From Streptomyces sp. NBC_01298 (GTDB taxonomy: Bacteria; Actinomycetota; Actinomycetes; Streptomycetales; Streptomycetaceae): a stretch of 64,000 bases of DNA. The stretch's first letter is position 1, and each line of letters begins with the position of its first letter. Both the position numbers and the translations under genes were made by a program. Below, piece by piece: positions 1 through 7,689 of this stretch. Location of the stretch: assembly GCF_035978755.1 (NCBI RefSeq), contig NZ_CP108414.1:8184001-8248000 (forward strand), given 5' to 3'. The notes under the pieces were generated by a model. It did no database searches. It saw only the letters and a program-made list of their open reading frames with translations, and was not told the DNA's origin.

Positions 1-1
1 C

Positions 2-190
2 GATGCTGTGGCGATCGAGGTCTCCGATGCGTCATCGGTTCTGCCCCGCTCGCCGGGGACACCAGTCTCGGCGCCGGGCGGGTTCGGCTGGCTCCTGGTC
101 ACCAAGCTCGCGCGCCGTACGGAGATCCGGTCCGGTCGCGATGGGAAGACGATCACCGCCTACCTCCCCCTCGCCGCTCCGGCCACATGA
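2..190 (+). CDS. RsbW-like ATP-binding protein, 3' end only
   Basis: This is the C-terminal half of a small GHKL/HATPase_c_2 protein of the anti-sigma-factor kinase (RsbW/SpoIIAB-like) type; the 5' part lies outside the window. The visible reading frame carries an ATP-binding glycine-rich stretch (PGGFGWLLV) and a terminal DGKTITAYLPL strand. Both match the intact paralogue at 8096-8488, which has VPGGFGWLLV and DGKTIAAFISL at the same places. Such proteins bind ATP and can act as kinases or sequestering partners for STAS-domain anti-antagonists; a STAS gene follows at 229-558 on the opposite strand, so the two genes converge. The family call rests on the paralogue alignment; the target sigma factor cannot be deduced. 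Confidence 0.8.
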   Translation, partial: DAVAIEVSDASSVLPRSPGTPVSAPGGFGWLLVTKLARRTEIRSGRDGKTITAYLPLAAPAT

Positions 191-228
191 CCCGCGAAGT
201 CTCCGCCGGCCCTGCGTGGCGCCGGCCG

Positions 229-558
229 CTACAGGGTGAGCGCTGCCTCGACGCTCTCGGCGATGGTGAAGATCTGGTCCGCCGAGGTGAGTTCGAAGAG
301 CCGTGCCATCTGCGGGTTCAGTGGACCGGCCAGGACCATGGGGCGGCCGGTGCGCCGCAGGCGGATCAGTTCGTTGAGCGTGGAGGAGTCGGCGAACGTG
401 ATCTCGCTGACGTTCAGCACGATCGTGCGTACGGGATCGGCGAGGGCGTCTGCGATGGCTTGGCGCAGGGGTTCAAGGGTGTCCTGGTCGAACTCGCCGG
501 CGCAGGTGATCACGCGGACGCCGTCGACGTCCGGTGAGACCGTCACGTGCTGGTCCAT
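229..558 (-). CDS. STAS-domain anti-anti-sigma factor-like protein
   Basis: A 109-residue single STAS domain, the fold of SpoIIAA/RsbV anti-sigma-factor antagonists, which bind an RsbW-like kinase in partner-switching systems. The expected phosphorylatable serine region is present (FADSSTLNEL). The start is set at ATG 558 because the paralogue at 31511-31840 has the same length and lines up from its first residues (DVDGVRVITC here, DIDGVRVITC there); longer in-frame extensions upstream are low-complexity. The gene converges on an RsbW-like fragment at the window edge. The two STAS copies share most residues, so they are recent duplicates. The sigma factor controlled is unknown. Confidence 0.88.
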   Translation of the reverse strand: MDQHVTVSPDVDGVRVITCAGEFDQDTLEPLRQAIADALADPVRTIVLNVSEITFADSSTLNELIRLRRTGRPMVLAGPLNPQMARLFELTSADQIFTIAESVEAALTL

Positions 559-842
559 GGGAGCCCCCTGTTGTGGCGTGTGGCTTGTGGCGTGCGGATG
601 GTCGGGGAGGCCGGGAGATCCCCGGGATGTTCCGGCCTCAGGGATCGTGCTGTGATGCCCCATGTGCAGGTTACGTGCACGCCGCCGGCGGCAAAAGCGT
701 GAGAACCCGCGGGCCGGGCGGCACATGCGATCGGCGTGAGTCGCCCATGCCGCTGTAATCCCGGTGGCGACGCCGCAAGCATGTGAGCAGAATGCATGCT
801 TCCGATGAGGTAGGGCAAGAGCGGCTTTGGAGGTTGATAACC

Positions 843-1004
843 ATGGTTCCCCTGCTTCTTGTTCTTCTGCTGATTCTGGTCCTCGTCGGTGCGGGTTTCG
901 CACTCAAGATTCTCTGGTGGGTCGCAATCGCCGTCCTGGTGCTGTGGCTGATCGGTTTCGTCGCTCGCCCGAAGGGCGGCAGCGGCCGCTGGTACCGCTG
1001 GTAG
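843..1004 (+). CDS. 53-residue hydrophobic membrane peptide
   Basis: A tiny, almost entirely hydrophobic protein: two closely spaced membrane segments (residues about 3-20 and 23-42, with KILWW at the turn) and a short basic tail ending RWYRW. It resembles the small 'hydrophobic protein' (lmo0937/DUF5670-like) annotations common in actinobacteria; that link is from memory of the family pattern. GGAGG at 829-833 sits 9 bases before ATG. A near-identical copy lies at 41369-41530, including the leader GGAGGTTGATAA. A strong terminator follows at 1035-1085. In both places a PRC-barrel gene lies downstream, suggesting a stress-related pair. Molecular function is unknown. Confidence 0.82.
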   Translation: MVPLLLVLLLILVLVGAGFALKILWWVAIAVLVLWLIGFVARPKGGSGRWYRW

Positions 1005-1034
1005 GTACCCGGCATAGGTAAAGCTCAGGCAGTG

Positions 1035-1085
1035 CGTGGCGGTGGCCCGCAGTCCCCGCGACGGGGACCGCGGGCCACCGCCACG
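1035..1085 (+). terminator. Strong intrinsic terminator-like hairpin
   Basis: Two 24-base arms (1035-1058 and 1062-1085) pair with a single A/C mismatch around a 3-base loop (CGA). It lies 30 bases after the stop of the hydrophobic peptide gene and has no U tract, as is usual in Streptomyces. Confidence 0.85.
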
Positions 1086-1117
1086 TCGTCGTGGAACAGG
1101 ATTGGTTTTCCGGTAAC

Positions 1118-1142
1118 GGATGGAATCGGATATCCCGGGTAT
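1118..1142 (+). promoter_or_regulatory. Sigma-B-like promoter candidate
   Basis: GGAT, 15 bases, then GGGTAT fits the Streptomyces coelicolor sigma-B consensus GNNT-N14-16-GGGTA(C/T). It points toward the broken PRC-barrel gene about 195 bases downstream. The match is by eye only, and such short patterns can occur by chance. Confidence 0.4.
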
Positions 1143-1336
1143 TCGGAGGGGTAGCCGGGGTGGTCGCCGTGACGCAGCAGGGGACCTGCTCACCTCCAAC
1201 GATCGACGGCCGTCCCGGCCCTGATCCGGATCGGGGGTGTGAAACAAACGCCTGCGCGCTATGGACGCCACGCGTGGGCCGCCGGGAATTCGTTTCCCCT
1301 TTTCGGCTTCCCGATTTATCGGAGGAGTTGTTTCGC

Positions 1337-1581
1337 GTGACTACACCGGAGTCTGGATCTTCGGCAAGGAAGTCCTCCTGCCGGTCGGCACCGTGACCCG
1401 CGTCTACCCGCAGGAGAAGCAGGTCTACGTCGACCGGACCAAGGAACAGATCGAGAGCGCTCCCGAGCTCCACCGCGACCGCCACCTCGGCAACGCCAGC
1501 TTCTGCGGTTCGGGTGGGACCGGCCCGAAGCCGGCGCCGAAGGCGCCGAAGGCGCCGAAGGCGCCGACCAGTGGCCCGTGA
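1337..1581 (+). pseudogene. PRC-barrel protein gene with internal deletion
   Basis: Remnant of a PRC-barrel stress protein. The leader GGAGGAGTTGTTTCG and a GTG start at 1337 match the intact gene at 41756, but after GTGACT the sequence jumps to ACACCGG. This removes the equivalent of about 142 bases (41762-41903) and shifts the frame, so translation from 1337 ends by 1396. The downstream frame still reads WIFGKEVLLPVGT and VDRTKEQIESAPE, the conserved C-terminal half. Its tail is replaced by a 9-base tandem repeat (GGCGCCGAA, 1533-1568) encoding Pro-Lys-Ala units. Upstream it is paired with the hydrophobic peptide gene, exactly as in the intact copy near 41.4-42.1 kb. Confidence 0.82.
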
Positions 1582-1926
1582 CGCCGAGATACCCCGCATG
1601 TCGTCGTTCTGCCAGGTGCCCCTCCGTGCGGTGCCAGTGGTCCCGTAAACCGGTTCAGCGCGCGGTCCCTTCGCGTGCGCCGAGGGCGCCCCGTCCCCGG
1701 GATCCCGCCGCCCGGCCAAGCCCATGCGGCGCTATCCGTACGGCCTGGCAGCAAGGACACAGTGCCCTGCGCAGCCCTCTGCCGTAGTCCGCAGCAGGAT
1801 CCTGGTGGAACCGCTCCGAGACAGGGCCTCCAGCGGCGGTGGACTGTCAACTCCCCTGGTGGGGGGAGAGAACCAGTGGCGCACGCCGAACCCGAGCCGG
1901 GGAGACCCTCCCGCCTCGGGTTCGGA
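1582..1926. other. Stretch without a supported gene
   Basis: No frame here shows a convincing protein on either strand. It lies between the PRC remnant and the end of a minus-strand gene. I see no strong hairpin or repeat. Confidence 0.5.
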
Positions 1927-2187
1927 TCAGCCGGTCGGTTCCTGAGGGGGCGCGTTGCCCGGGCCGGAAGGGGGCTGCTTGTCGGCCTCGCTTCCGCCGC
2001 CCTCCTCTCCCTCTTCCTTTCCCGCTTCCTCTCCCTCTTCGCCGGGTCCGTCGTGCCGACGCCGTCCGCCGGCTACACCCGGGAGGTCAGGGGCGGCTGG
2101 CCCGAAGGGGGGCAGGTCAGGGGTCACCGCGTCACGTTTCTCCGGAACACGGTCGGGCAGTTCAGGCTCCGACGGGGCACTGCGCAT
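1927..2187 (-). CDS. Small acidic, low-complexity protein
   Basis: An 86-residue protein rich in Pro, Glu and Gly, with a Glu/Lys/Gly tract in the second half (around EEGEEAGKEEGEEGG); probably disordered, with no membrane segment or recognised domain. The start ATG at 2187 has a good ribosome site (AAGGAGA, 7 bases upstream), which is the main reason to call it. It lies 45 bases after the stop of the YbdK-type ligase gene on the same strand and is probably co-transcribed with it. No function is proposed; it could be an overcalled ORF in low-complexity DNA. Confidence 0.5.
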   Translation of the reverse strand: MRSAPSEPELPDRVPEKRDAVTPDLPPFGPAAPDLPGVAGGRRRHDGPGEEGEEAGKEEGEEGGGSEADKQPPSGPGNAPPQEPTG

Positions 2188-2232
2188 GACAGGTCTCCTT
2201 GAAGGCGGGATCCATGGGGTTCGATCACGGGG

Positions 2233-3384
2233 TCAGGCGCGGGCTCCGGTGGTGATCTCCGCGCAGCGGGTGGTCATGCCGCCGAGGGTGCCCTCCGTAC
2301 GCAGCAGCGCGCGCTGGACGCGGGCCCCGTTGCCGTGCTCCAGGAGGCGGGTGATGCCCTCCCGGACGCGTTCGTCGTCGCCGTGGTCGGCCAGGGCTTC
2401 GCGTACGTGGGCGTGCAGTGCTTCGACGGCCACCGCGGGTGAAGTCTCGCGCATCGTCCGGGGGTCGATGAGCGGGCCGTCCAGCCCGGAGCGACCGGCG
2501 CGCCAGGCTGCGAGCCGTAGCAGGCCCGTGTTGATCCGGGCCGGGGGCTGTCCGTCCTGCCAGGCGCGGGAGGCCGTCTCGACCAGTCCGCGTACCAGGG
2601 CCGCCAGGAGGACCGGTGTCGACGCGTCCAAGCAGACGTCCGCGACCCTGACCTCCACCGTCGGGTAGGCGGCGGACAGCCGGGCGTCGAAGTACATCAT
2701 CCCCTTGTCCCGCAACACGCCGGTGTCGAGCATGGCGCGCACCTGCTCGTGGTAGCGGTCGGCGGACCCGAAGAGGTCCGTGGGCCCGGCCGACGGCAGC
2801 CGGTTCCAGACGCGGCTGCGGTAGCTGGCGTACCCGCTGTCCTCACCCTGCCAGAACGGAGAGTTCGCACTCATCGCGGTGAGTACGGGCAGCCAGGGGC
2901 GGATCCGGTCCAGGACGGCGACGCCCTCCTCGTCGGAATCGACCGAGACGTGGATGTGGCAGCCGCAGGTCAGCTGCTCCTGCGCGGTCAGGCCGAACTG
3001 CTCGCCGACCCACTCGTACCGCTTGCCGGCACTCAATGAGGGCTGGACCGGCAGCGGGGAGGTACCGAGGGCCGCGACGAGCGCCCCGGCGGACGCGGCG
3101 TGCCGGGCGGCTTCCCCCCGCCAGCGGGTGATCTCCTTCAGGAGCTCGCCCATCTCGGTCACCGGTTTGGTGGCGAACTCCAGCTGTTCCTCCTGGAGTT
3201 CCTTCTCAAAAGTGTGCCCCTGTGATTCCCCGCCACCATCCGGCTGCCGTTCGACGAACCGGTCCGCGGCCTCCAGCAGTGCCCCCGACAGGGCCAGCGG
3301 CTCACCGCTGCGGGCGTCCACCAGCAACAGCTCTTCTTCCACGCCTACGCTTCGCATGCCGCCGCCTATCGATCCGCTGTTCAC
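2233..3384 (-). CDS. YbdK-type carboxylate-amine ligase (GCS2 family)
   Basis: A 383-residue member of glutamate-cysteine ligase family 2 (YbdK-like), ATP-dependent enzymes that join a carboxylate to an amine. The N-terminal signature SVGVEEELLLVD and the metal/ATP-site histidine segment CGCHIHVSVDS are visible, as are LPVQPSLSAGKRY and the C-terminal VEVRVADVCLD strand. GTG 3384 is preceded by GGGGTGAT, a plausible ribosome site; ATG 3357 is the alternative start. A second, divergent member lies at 53754-54848. Streptomyces makes mycothiol rather than glutathione, so glutathione synthesis is not implied; the real substrate is unknown. Confidence 0.88.
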   Translation of the reverse strand: MNSGSIGGGMRSVGVEEELLLVDARSGEPLALSGALLEAADRFVERQPDGGGESQGHTFEKELQEEQLEFATKPVTEMGELLKEITRWRGEAARHAASAGALVAALGTSPLPVQPSLSAGKRYEWVGEQFGLTAQEQLTCGCHIHVSVDSDEEGVAVLDRIRPWLPVLTAMSANSPFWQGEDSGYASYRSRVWNRLPSAGPTDLFGSADRYHEQVRAMLDTGVLRDKGMMYFDARLSAAYPTVEVRVADVCLDASTPVLLAALVRGLVETASRAWQDGQPPARINTGLLRLAAWRAGRSGLDGPLIDPRTMRETSPAVAVEALHAHVREALADHGDDERVREGITRLLEHGNGARVQRALLRTEGTLGGMTTRCAEITTGARA

Positions 3385-3456
3385 ATCACCCCACGCCTGC
3401 CCTGTCCCGCCCCGGCCATGCGGGCGCCGACCAGGGGGTCCGCGGTCCGCCCGGCT

Positions 3457-3480
3457 GTTTGCGGGCCGCGATCCGGGTCA
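3457..3480 (+). promoter_or_regulatory. Sigma-B-like promoter candidate for the CsbD gene
   Basis: GTTT, 14 bases, then GGGTCA: the sigma-B pattern with one deviation in the -10 box. It ends 47 bases before the CsbD start. CsbD proteins belong to sigma-B regulons in other bacteria, which makes the site plausible. Confidence 0.4.
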
Positions 3481-3527
3481 GACGAGGAAGGGCAAGGAGT
3501 TCCCCGCCCCTCAGGGAGTGACCAGCT

Positions 3528-3701
3528 GTGTCGAACGACGAAAAGAGCCAGGCCAAGACCGAGCAGGCCAAGGGCAAGCTCAAGGAGACGGCCGGCCGCC
3601 TGGTGGGCAACGAGCGCCTGACGGCCGAGGGCCGTGCCGAGCAGGCGAAGGGCGACGCCCGCCAGGCCAAGGAAAAGATCAAGGACGTCTTCAAGCACTG
3701 A
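3528..3701 (+). CDS. CsbD family stress protein
   Basis: A 57-residue charged, helical protein of the CsbD family, small general-stress proteins without known enzymatic activity. The family core is visible: KTEQAKGKLKETAGRLVGN, then ERLTAEGRAEQAKGDARQA. It starts at GTG 3528 with GGGAG about 9 bases upstream (3514-3518). It sits between a sigma-B-like promoter candidate and a perfect 18-bp hairpin, so it looks like a single-gene transcript. Its lysine/glutamate-rich repeats predict a helical bundle. CsbD-like proteins are induced by osmotic or phosphate stress in other genera; here that is inference. Confidence 0.93.
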   Translation: MSNDEKSQAKTEQAKGKLKETAGRLVGNERLTAEGRAEQAKGDARQAKEKIKDVFKH

Positions 3702-3722
3702 CCCGGACGCTCGGCGTCTATC

Positions 3723-3760
3723 GCCGCGGTCCCGGACCCCGAGGGGTCCGGGACCGCGGC
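3723..3760 (+). terminator. Perfect 18-bp terminator hairpin
   Basis: Arms 3723-3740 and 3743-3760 are exact reverse complements with a 2-base centre. It follows the CsbD stop by 21 bases and lies before the Mrr-like gene. Confidence 0.85.
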
Positions 3761-3790
3761 GCGTTCGAACTGATCGAGGGAGGATCCCAC

Positions 3791-4549
3791 ATGGCGTTGC
3801 CGGGGGAAGGCGCAAGGAAGGCCGGGGGCGGTTCCGGTCCGATCGGGCGTGATGTGGTGCTGGCCGTAGGGCTCGTGGGGATCTGTGTCGGCGGCCTGGC
3901 CGTCTTCCTCAAGACCGCCGAGGGGGCTTGGGGCGTATCCGTCGCCGGCGCGGTGGTCCTCACGATCGGGGTGATGCTGGCCCAGCGCATCGTGTCGCCC
4001 GTCCGCCGGCGCCCCACCGCCCCAGCGCCGCCCGTCCCGGCCCTGCACGGGGATCCGTACTCGATCGAGGCGACGGCGGTACTGGACGTCCCCGCCGCAG
4101 GAGGGGTGCCGGACGTCGATGCCGGTGCGCTGGACCACGCCGCGGTCGACGCCGACGGCTTCGAGCACGCGATAGCCGCGCTGTGCGTGCGCGACGGCTG
4201 CACGCCCGTGGAAGTGGTCGGCGGCGCCGGAGACTTGGGCGCCGACGTGATCGCCACGACCCCGGACGGACTGCGTGTCGTCGTTCAGTGCAAGCACTAT
4301 TCCGAGACCAACCGCGTCGGCTCGCAGGACCTGCAGCGCTTTGGCGGAACCTGCTTCGCCGTGCACGACGCCGACGTGGCCATCCTCGTCACCACGAGTT
4401 CCTACACCGCGCCGGCCCTCGAGTACGCCGCCGCGTGCGGCATCGTCTGCATCGACGGCGAGGCCCTGGCCGCTTGGACCGACTCCGCCGTGGCCCCGCC
4501 CTGGGAACCGGATGGCCGTGATGCGGCCGTGCGGGTTCCCACCGGCTGA
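3791..4549 (+). CDS. Membrane-anchored Mrr-like restriction endonuclease domain protein
   Basis: A 252-residue protein with two N-terminal membrane segments (about 21-40 and 47-65), a Pro-rich linker, and a C-terminal Mrr_cat/PD-(D/E)xK nuclease-like domain. The catalytic pattern is visible: E126 in FEHAI, D152 in DLGADV, and Q166-C-K168 in VQCKHY. ATG 3791 follows GGGAGGATC. Mrr-type domains cut DNA, often modified DNA; membrane-tethered versions are common in actinobacteria but little characterised. No methyltransferase or specificity subunit lies nearby, so a type IV-like or non-defence nuclease is more likely than a classical restriction system. Specificity is unknown. Confidence 0.85.
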   Translation: MALPGEGARKAGGGSGPIGRDVVLAVGLVGICVGGLAVFLKTAEGAWGVSVAGAVVLTIGVMLAQRIVSPVRRRPTAPAPPVPALHGDPYSIEATAVLDVPAAGGVPDVDAGALDHAAVDADGFEHAIAALCVRDGCTPVEVVGGAGDLGADVIATTPDGLRVVVQCKHYSETNRVGSQDLQRFGGTCFAVHDADVAILVTTSSYTAPALEYAAACGIVCIDGEALAAWTDSAVAPPWEPDGRDAAVRVPTG

Positions 4550-5031
4550 CGAGCTGGACAGTCTCGTCTTGCGACCGCCTTCCTGCGCCGGCGCCCGTCA
4601 CCGGAGAGCCCTTGGGTTCGCCTACAACCGGCGGGCGGGTCGCAGCCTGTCCGTACCGCCCCTGGAACGCACGTGAGTGCTGAACGGTGCAGGCAGTGCA
4701 CCGGGTATGCAGGGGTGCCACACGGCACCTCCGGTTCGCTGTTTGATCTCCGTCGTACCGGCCAGACGGGATGGGATCGCGCATCCGAACGCGGTGCGCA
4801 TTCGGATGGAGGTTCCGAGGGGGAAAGGTGCTGCGTCTGCCCGGTCGTGCAGAGCACCACTGGTTGTGGCCGGAGGATGCCGCTGGCCGTGACCTGGGCT
4901 CGCCCCTGTTCTTCCACACCAGGGGGGAGCAGGGCCCCGACCGCGAGCGGCGGGACGCGAGAGGCGCCGGCTCCGTACCGAGGCCTCGGCGTGGTCGTGA
5001 CGCAACATGGCGGCCGGCCAGCTTACGTGGA
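4550..5031. other. About 480 bases without a confident gene
   Basis: No frame keeps coding character across the stretch. A short plus-strand frame near 4830-4960 (residues HHWLWPEDAAGRDLGSPLFF) looks protein-like but has no good start and soon loses coding bias. It may be gene debris. Confidence 0.4.
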
Positions 5032-5380
5032 CTACGCAGGGACGGACCGTCGGAGGAACCGCAGCAGGGAGGGCTTGACGCGTCGCTCGGGCGGGCTCGG
5101 GTCCACGGGCTCGACCAGGAAGCCGACGTGGTCTCCGACGTCCTCTGCGTGCCTTTGCGCCCGGCCGACGAACCGTGCCAGGCAGTCCGCGGGGACCGGG
5201 GCGGCCCCTGCGCCGGGCTGGGAAGCCCCCGGCCCCCCGTACCCGCCCGTGCCCGCGGCGCGGAGCCCCGAACCGCCCGACCAGGTGGACCTGGCGGTCG
5301 CTGCCGGCCGCAGGATCCACTCGGCCCGCAAAGCGGTCGCCGTCGCGCTCGCGCTGCTGCTCGCCGCCGGTGATCCTCAT
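5032..5380 (-). pseudogene. Possible frameshifted small gene of unknown family
   Basis: The minus-strand frame ending at 5032 has very high G/C at third positions and reads protein-like to its end (ADCLARFVGRAQRHAEDVGD, then VEPVDPSPPERRVKPS). Its only in-frame start is a TTG at 5331 without a ribosome site. A different frame begins at ATG 5380 after GGAG and also looks coding for about 16 codons (ITGGEQQRERDGDR). The simplest reading is one gene with a frameshift near 5330. The family is not recognised. A coincidental coding look in GC-rich DNA remains possible. Confidence 0.35.
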
Positions 5381-5485
5381 GTCTCCATGTGGTGGCGTCC
5401 TGATGTAACGGTGGGCGGCTTCCGGCGGGCATCACGGCCCCGGGTCGGGCCAAGCACCGTATCGGAGCCCGGAGCCTGGTGCCCG

Positions 5486-5845
5486 TCACGCCGCCGCGGC
5501 GACCCCGGTCAAGGTGGCGGAGAGCGCGGCGACGGCTGGCGCAAGGACCGAGTGGACGGCCGGGCCGCCTGTGCCCGCGGCCAGGGCCCGGCGCGTTTCG
5601 GCTCGCGCCGCGACGACGGCCATCGGCGTACCCGTGGAGCGGCACAGTTGGTGGGTACGGACGACCGCGCTCATCGCGGCGCCGCTCAGCGCCGCGTCGG
5701 ACAGTTCCAGTACCAGGGGCACGGACCGGTGGGCGGCACGGCAGCCGTCGATCGCCGAGGCGGCGGCGGCGCGGCTGGAGAGATCCAGGTCGGCTCGCAG
5801 TCGGATGATCAGCACACCGCTCTCGGTCACCTTGAAAGGCAGCAC
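5486..5845 (-). CDS. Degenerate STAS-domain protein
   Basis: A 119-residue STAS-like protein (LPFKVTESGVLIIRLRADL at the N-terminus, VPLVLELSD in the core). The serine normally phosphorylated in anti-anti-sigma factors is not evident: the loop reads LSDAALSGAAM instead of the D-S-S/T-G type. It may therefore act as a non-switchable partner or have diverged in role. GTG 5845 was chosen because GAGGAG lies 5 bases upstream; longer frames upstream run into unrelated sequence. A shorter, broken copy of its 5' half sits at about 7690-7800, and the sequence upstream of both is also similar. Confidence 0.7.
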   Translation of the reverse strand: MLPFKVTESGVLIIRLRADLDLSSRAAAASAIDGCRAAHRSVPLVLELSDAALSGAAMSAVVRTHQLCRSTGTPMAVVAARAETRRALAAGTGGPAVHSVLAPAVAALSATLTGVAAAA

Positions 5846-5950
5846 CGGCACTCCTCGTTTCCACGGCTCCACAGCTTGGGTACGGCGCTCATGCCCGCAC
5901 TCGGGGCCTGTATGTACGGCCGCGGCCTGCGGAAGCGGTGAGAACGCAGG

Positions 5951-6101
5951 GCTGGCCCCTCTCAGATCCCAGAAGGTCTGGCACAGCACGCTCAACCTGC
6001 GCCATGCACGCGACCTTCTGCGCCGCTCATGCATCCTCGACGGCGACGGCCTGCGCAGCCAGATGGAGCAGCCGCCCCGTACATGTGCGGATCGCGGGTA
6101 G
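5951..6101 (+). pseudogene. 3' remnant of the 40.6-41.2 kb acetyltransferase-like gene
   Basis: In the frame ending at 6101 the peptide WHSTLNLRHARDLLRRSCIL can be read. It matches the C-terminal end of the protein at 40643-41179 (WHSTLNLRGTRDLLRRSRIL). Nothing upstream in this frame resembles the rest of that protein. Only about 40 codons remain, so it is a fragment left by duplication and deletion. Confidence 0.65.
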
Positions 6102-6110
6102 GGGCTATGC

Positions 6111-6341
6111 ATGATTGCCACCGAATTCCTCGCAGCCGAGGCCATCAGCTCCCTGCTCCTGATCATCATCGGAGTGGTGGTGGCTGTCCTCCTGCTCGGC
6201 GCCTTCTGGTACGGCAGCCGGCGCAGCGCACGACGCCGAGCCCCCGCCCGCCCGGCTCAGCAGAACCCCGAGGCGCGGGCGCGCCAGGACTCCTGGCGGA
6301 CCCCCGACGACGACGGCCCCGGCCACGCACCGCGCACCTGA
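6111..6341 (+). CDS. DUF6479-like single-pass membrane protein
   Basis: A 76-residue protein: a short N-terminus, one strong membrane helix (about residues 12-33, SSLLLIIIGVVVAVLLLGAF), then WYGSRR and a basic, Pro-rich cytoplasmic tail. This layout fits the Streptomyces DUF6479 family, assigned from the pattern rather than a search. ATG 6111 follows GGGGCTATGC, only a weak ribosome site. It lies 9 bases after a gene remnant and upstream of another small membrane protein gene. No function is known for the family. Confidence 0.72.
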   Translation: MIATEFLAAEAISSLLLIIIGVVVAVLLLGAFWYGSRRSARRRAPARPAQQNPEARARQDSWRTPDDDGPGHAPRT

Positions 6342-6466
6342 ACGTTCCCTACGCGCTCCTTCCCCGGGGCGTGCGAAGCGTCTCGGGCGCCGGCGCGGGG
6401 TAGCCACCGGAAGTCCGCACCACCCGAGCCCGATGTCCCAGAACCGACGAAATGGAGTGATCGCCG

Positions 6467-6895
6467 ATGCGCACCACAGCGGCACGGGTGATGGGCGTGG
6501 CCACCCTCGGGTACGGCGTGGCGGTCGCCTGCCGACCCAAGGTGCTGGCCCGCCCCTGCGGCCTGGCAGAACACGGCTCCTCCGCACTGCTGATCCGCGC
6601 CCTCGGCGTCCGCGACGCCGTCATCGGCGCCGCCATGGTCGCGGTCCCTGCAGGCAGCGCGCTGCGCACGGCCGTACTGTGCCGGGTCGCCATCGACGCG
6701 GGTGACGCACTGCTCTTCGGCACGTTCCTGCCCCACCGGACCGAGCGCGCCAAGGCCGCCGCGGTCGCGCTGGCCTGGGCAGCCCTCTGTGGCTGGACCC
6801 TGACCAGCGGCGAAGCCCAGACGTCGCCGCTCGTGGAGGGCGCGGCCAACGTCGCCGTACGGGCCGCCCAGTCCGCCACGCGCGCCGAACTCTGA
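6467..6895 (+). CDS. Four-helix membrane protein, DUF4267-like
   Basis: A 142-residue membrane protein with about four hydrophobic segments. The central pattern LLIRALGVRDAVIGAAM is reminiscent of DUF4267-type small membrane proteins, where an R-x-x-G-x-R-D motif follows the first helix; the family call is tentative. ATG 6467 is supported by GGAGTGATC. It is transcribed in the same direction as the DUF6479-like gene, with 125 bases between them. Role unknown. Confidence 0.7.
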   Translation: MRTTAARVMGVATLGYGVAVACRPKVLARPCGLAEHGSSALLIRALGVRDAVIGAAMVAVPAGSALRTAVLCRVAIDAGDALLFGTFLPHRTERAKAAAVALAWAALCGWTLTSGEAQTSPLVEGAANVAVRAAQSATRAEL

Positions 6896-7111
6896 CGGCC
6901 GGCCGCTTGACCTGGAGGAGCCGGGCCTGACCCACGATCAGCGATCGAGGGGCTCCCCAGGACCTTGTCACTGTTTGCTTCCGTCGGCCGCTCAAGAACC
7001 GTGGCGGACCTCGGCCCGGCCTCTCGGTTTCGCGGTTTCCCCGATCGGTGCAGTGTGGTGGCGGCGGAGCAGGGCAAACGCGCGTGCACCGCCCATCCTG
7101 GAGGCCCCTCA

Positions 7112-7522
7112 ATGTCCTGTGTGTCTGCTCTGATCGTTGTGCGCCTCGAGACGACGACGGGCAACGTGTATTTTCTTGCCCGTTTCTCCTATGACGGTGG
7201 CGACCCGTACGTGGTGCAGGCGGAGTTCCTGGACGGTGACAACGTCCTGGCACGGTGGCACTTCGACCGGCAGATGCTGGCCGAGGGGCTCCACCGGCCG
7301 GTGGGGGAGGGCGACGTCGCGTTCCGCCCCGCCCAGTGTGCCGGCCGCGACGAACTCCGCGTCGACCTGGTCGGCCCGGGCGGCGATGGGCGGGACAATG
7401 CCGTTGTCTTTGTGGACGCACCCGTGCTGACGGGGTTCCTCGACGAGACTTACGCGGTTGTCGCTGCGGGTAAGGAGTTCCTCGATCTCGACAAGCTTCT
7501 CGACGAGTTCCTGGCTCGCTGA
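7112..7522 (+). CDS. SsgA-like (SALP) sporulation/cell-division regulator
   Basis: A 136-residue protein of the SsgA/SsgB family, found only in sporulating actinomycetes, where members guide septum placement and peptidoglycan remodelling during sporulation. Family features visible are an N-terminal ligand strand followed by FSYDGGDPYVVQAEF, then LARWHFDRQMLAEGLHRPVG and GDVAFRP, and a C-terminal region ending LDKLLDEFLAR. ATG 7112 has GGAGG at 7100-7104. This is a strong taxonomic marker for Streptomyces or a close relative. It differs clearly from SsgA and SsgB themselves, so I give no gene symbol. Confidence 0.9.
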   Translation: MSCVSALIVVRLETTTGNVYFLARFSYDGGDPYVVQAEFLDGDNVLARWHFDRQMLAEGLHRPVGEGDVAFRPAQCAGRDELRVDLVGPGGDGRDNAVVFVDAPVLTGFLDETYAVVAAGKEFLDLDKLLDEFLAR

Positions 7523-7689
7523 GAGCCGCGACCGGTGCCCGGAAGCGGACGCGCGGACTGTTCTGGTGCTCGCGGTGCGGCTGAACCGCACGCGGCGTGA
7601 CACGACGCCGAGCGCCTCCGGCCGATGAGGGGCGTAGAAGGTGCGCCCCGGTCGCTCCGTGTTTCCGGGGCCGGGGTGGTGCTCATGAA

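Noticed and set aside
1675..2202. Plus-strand ORF with a hydrophobic segment (LASAALLSLFLSRFLSLFAG)
   Set aside because: The hydrophobicity mirrors a Glu/Lys-rich tract of the minus-strand gene, which has the better ribosome site.
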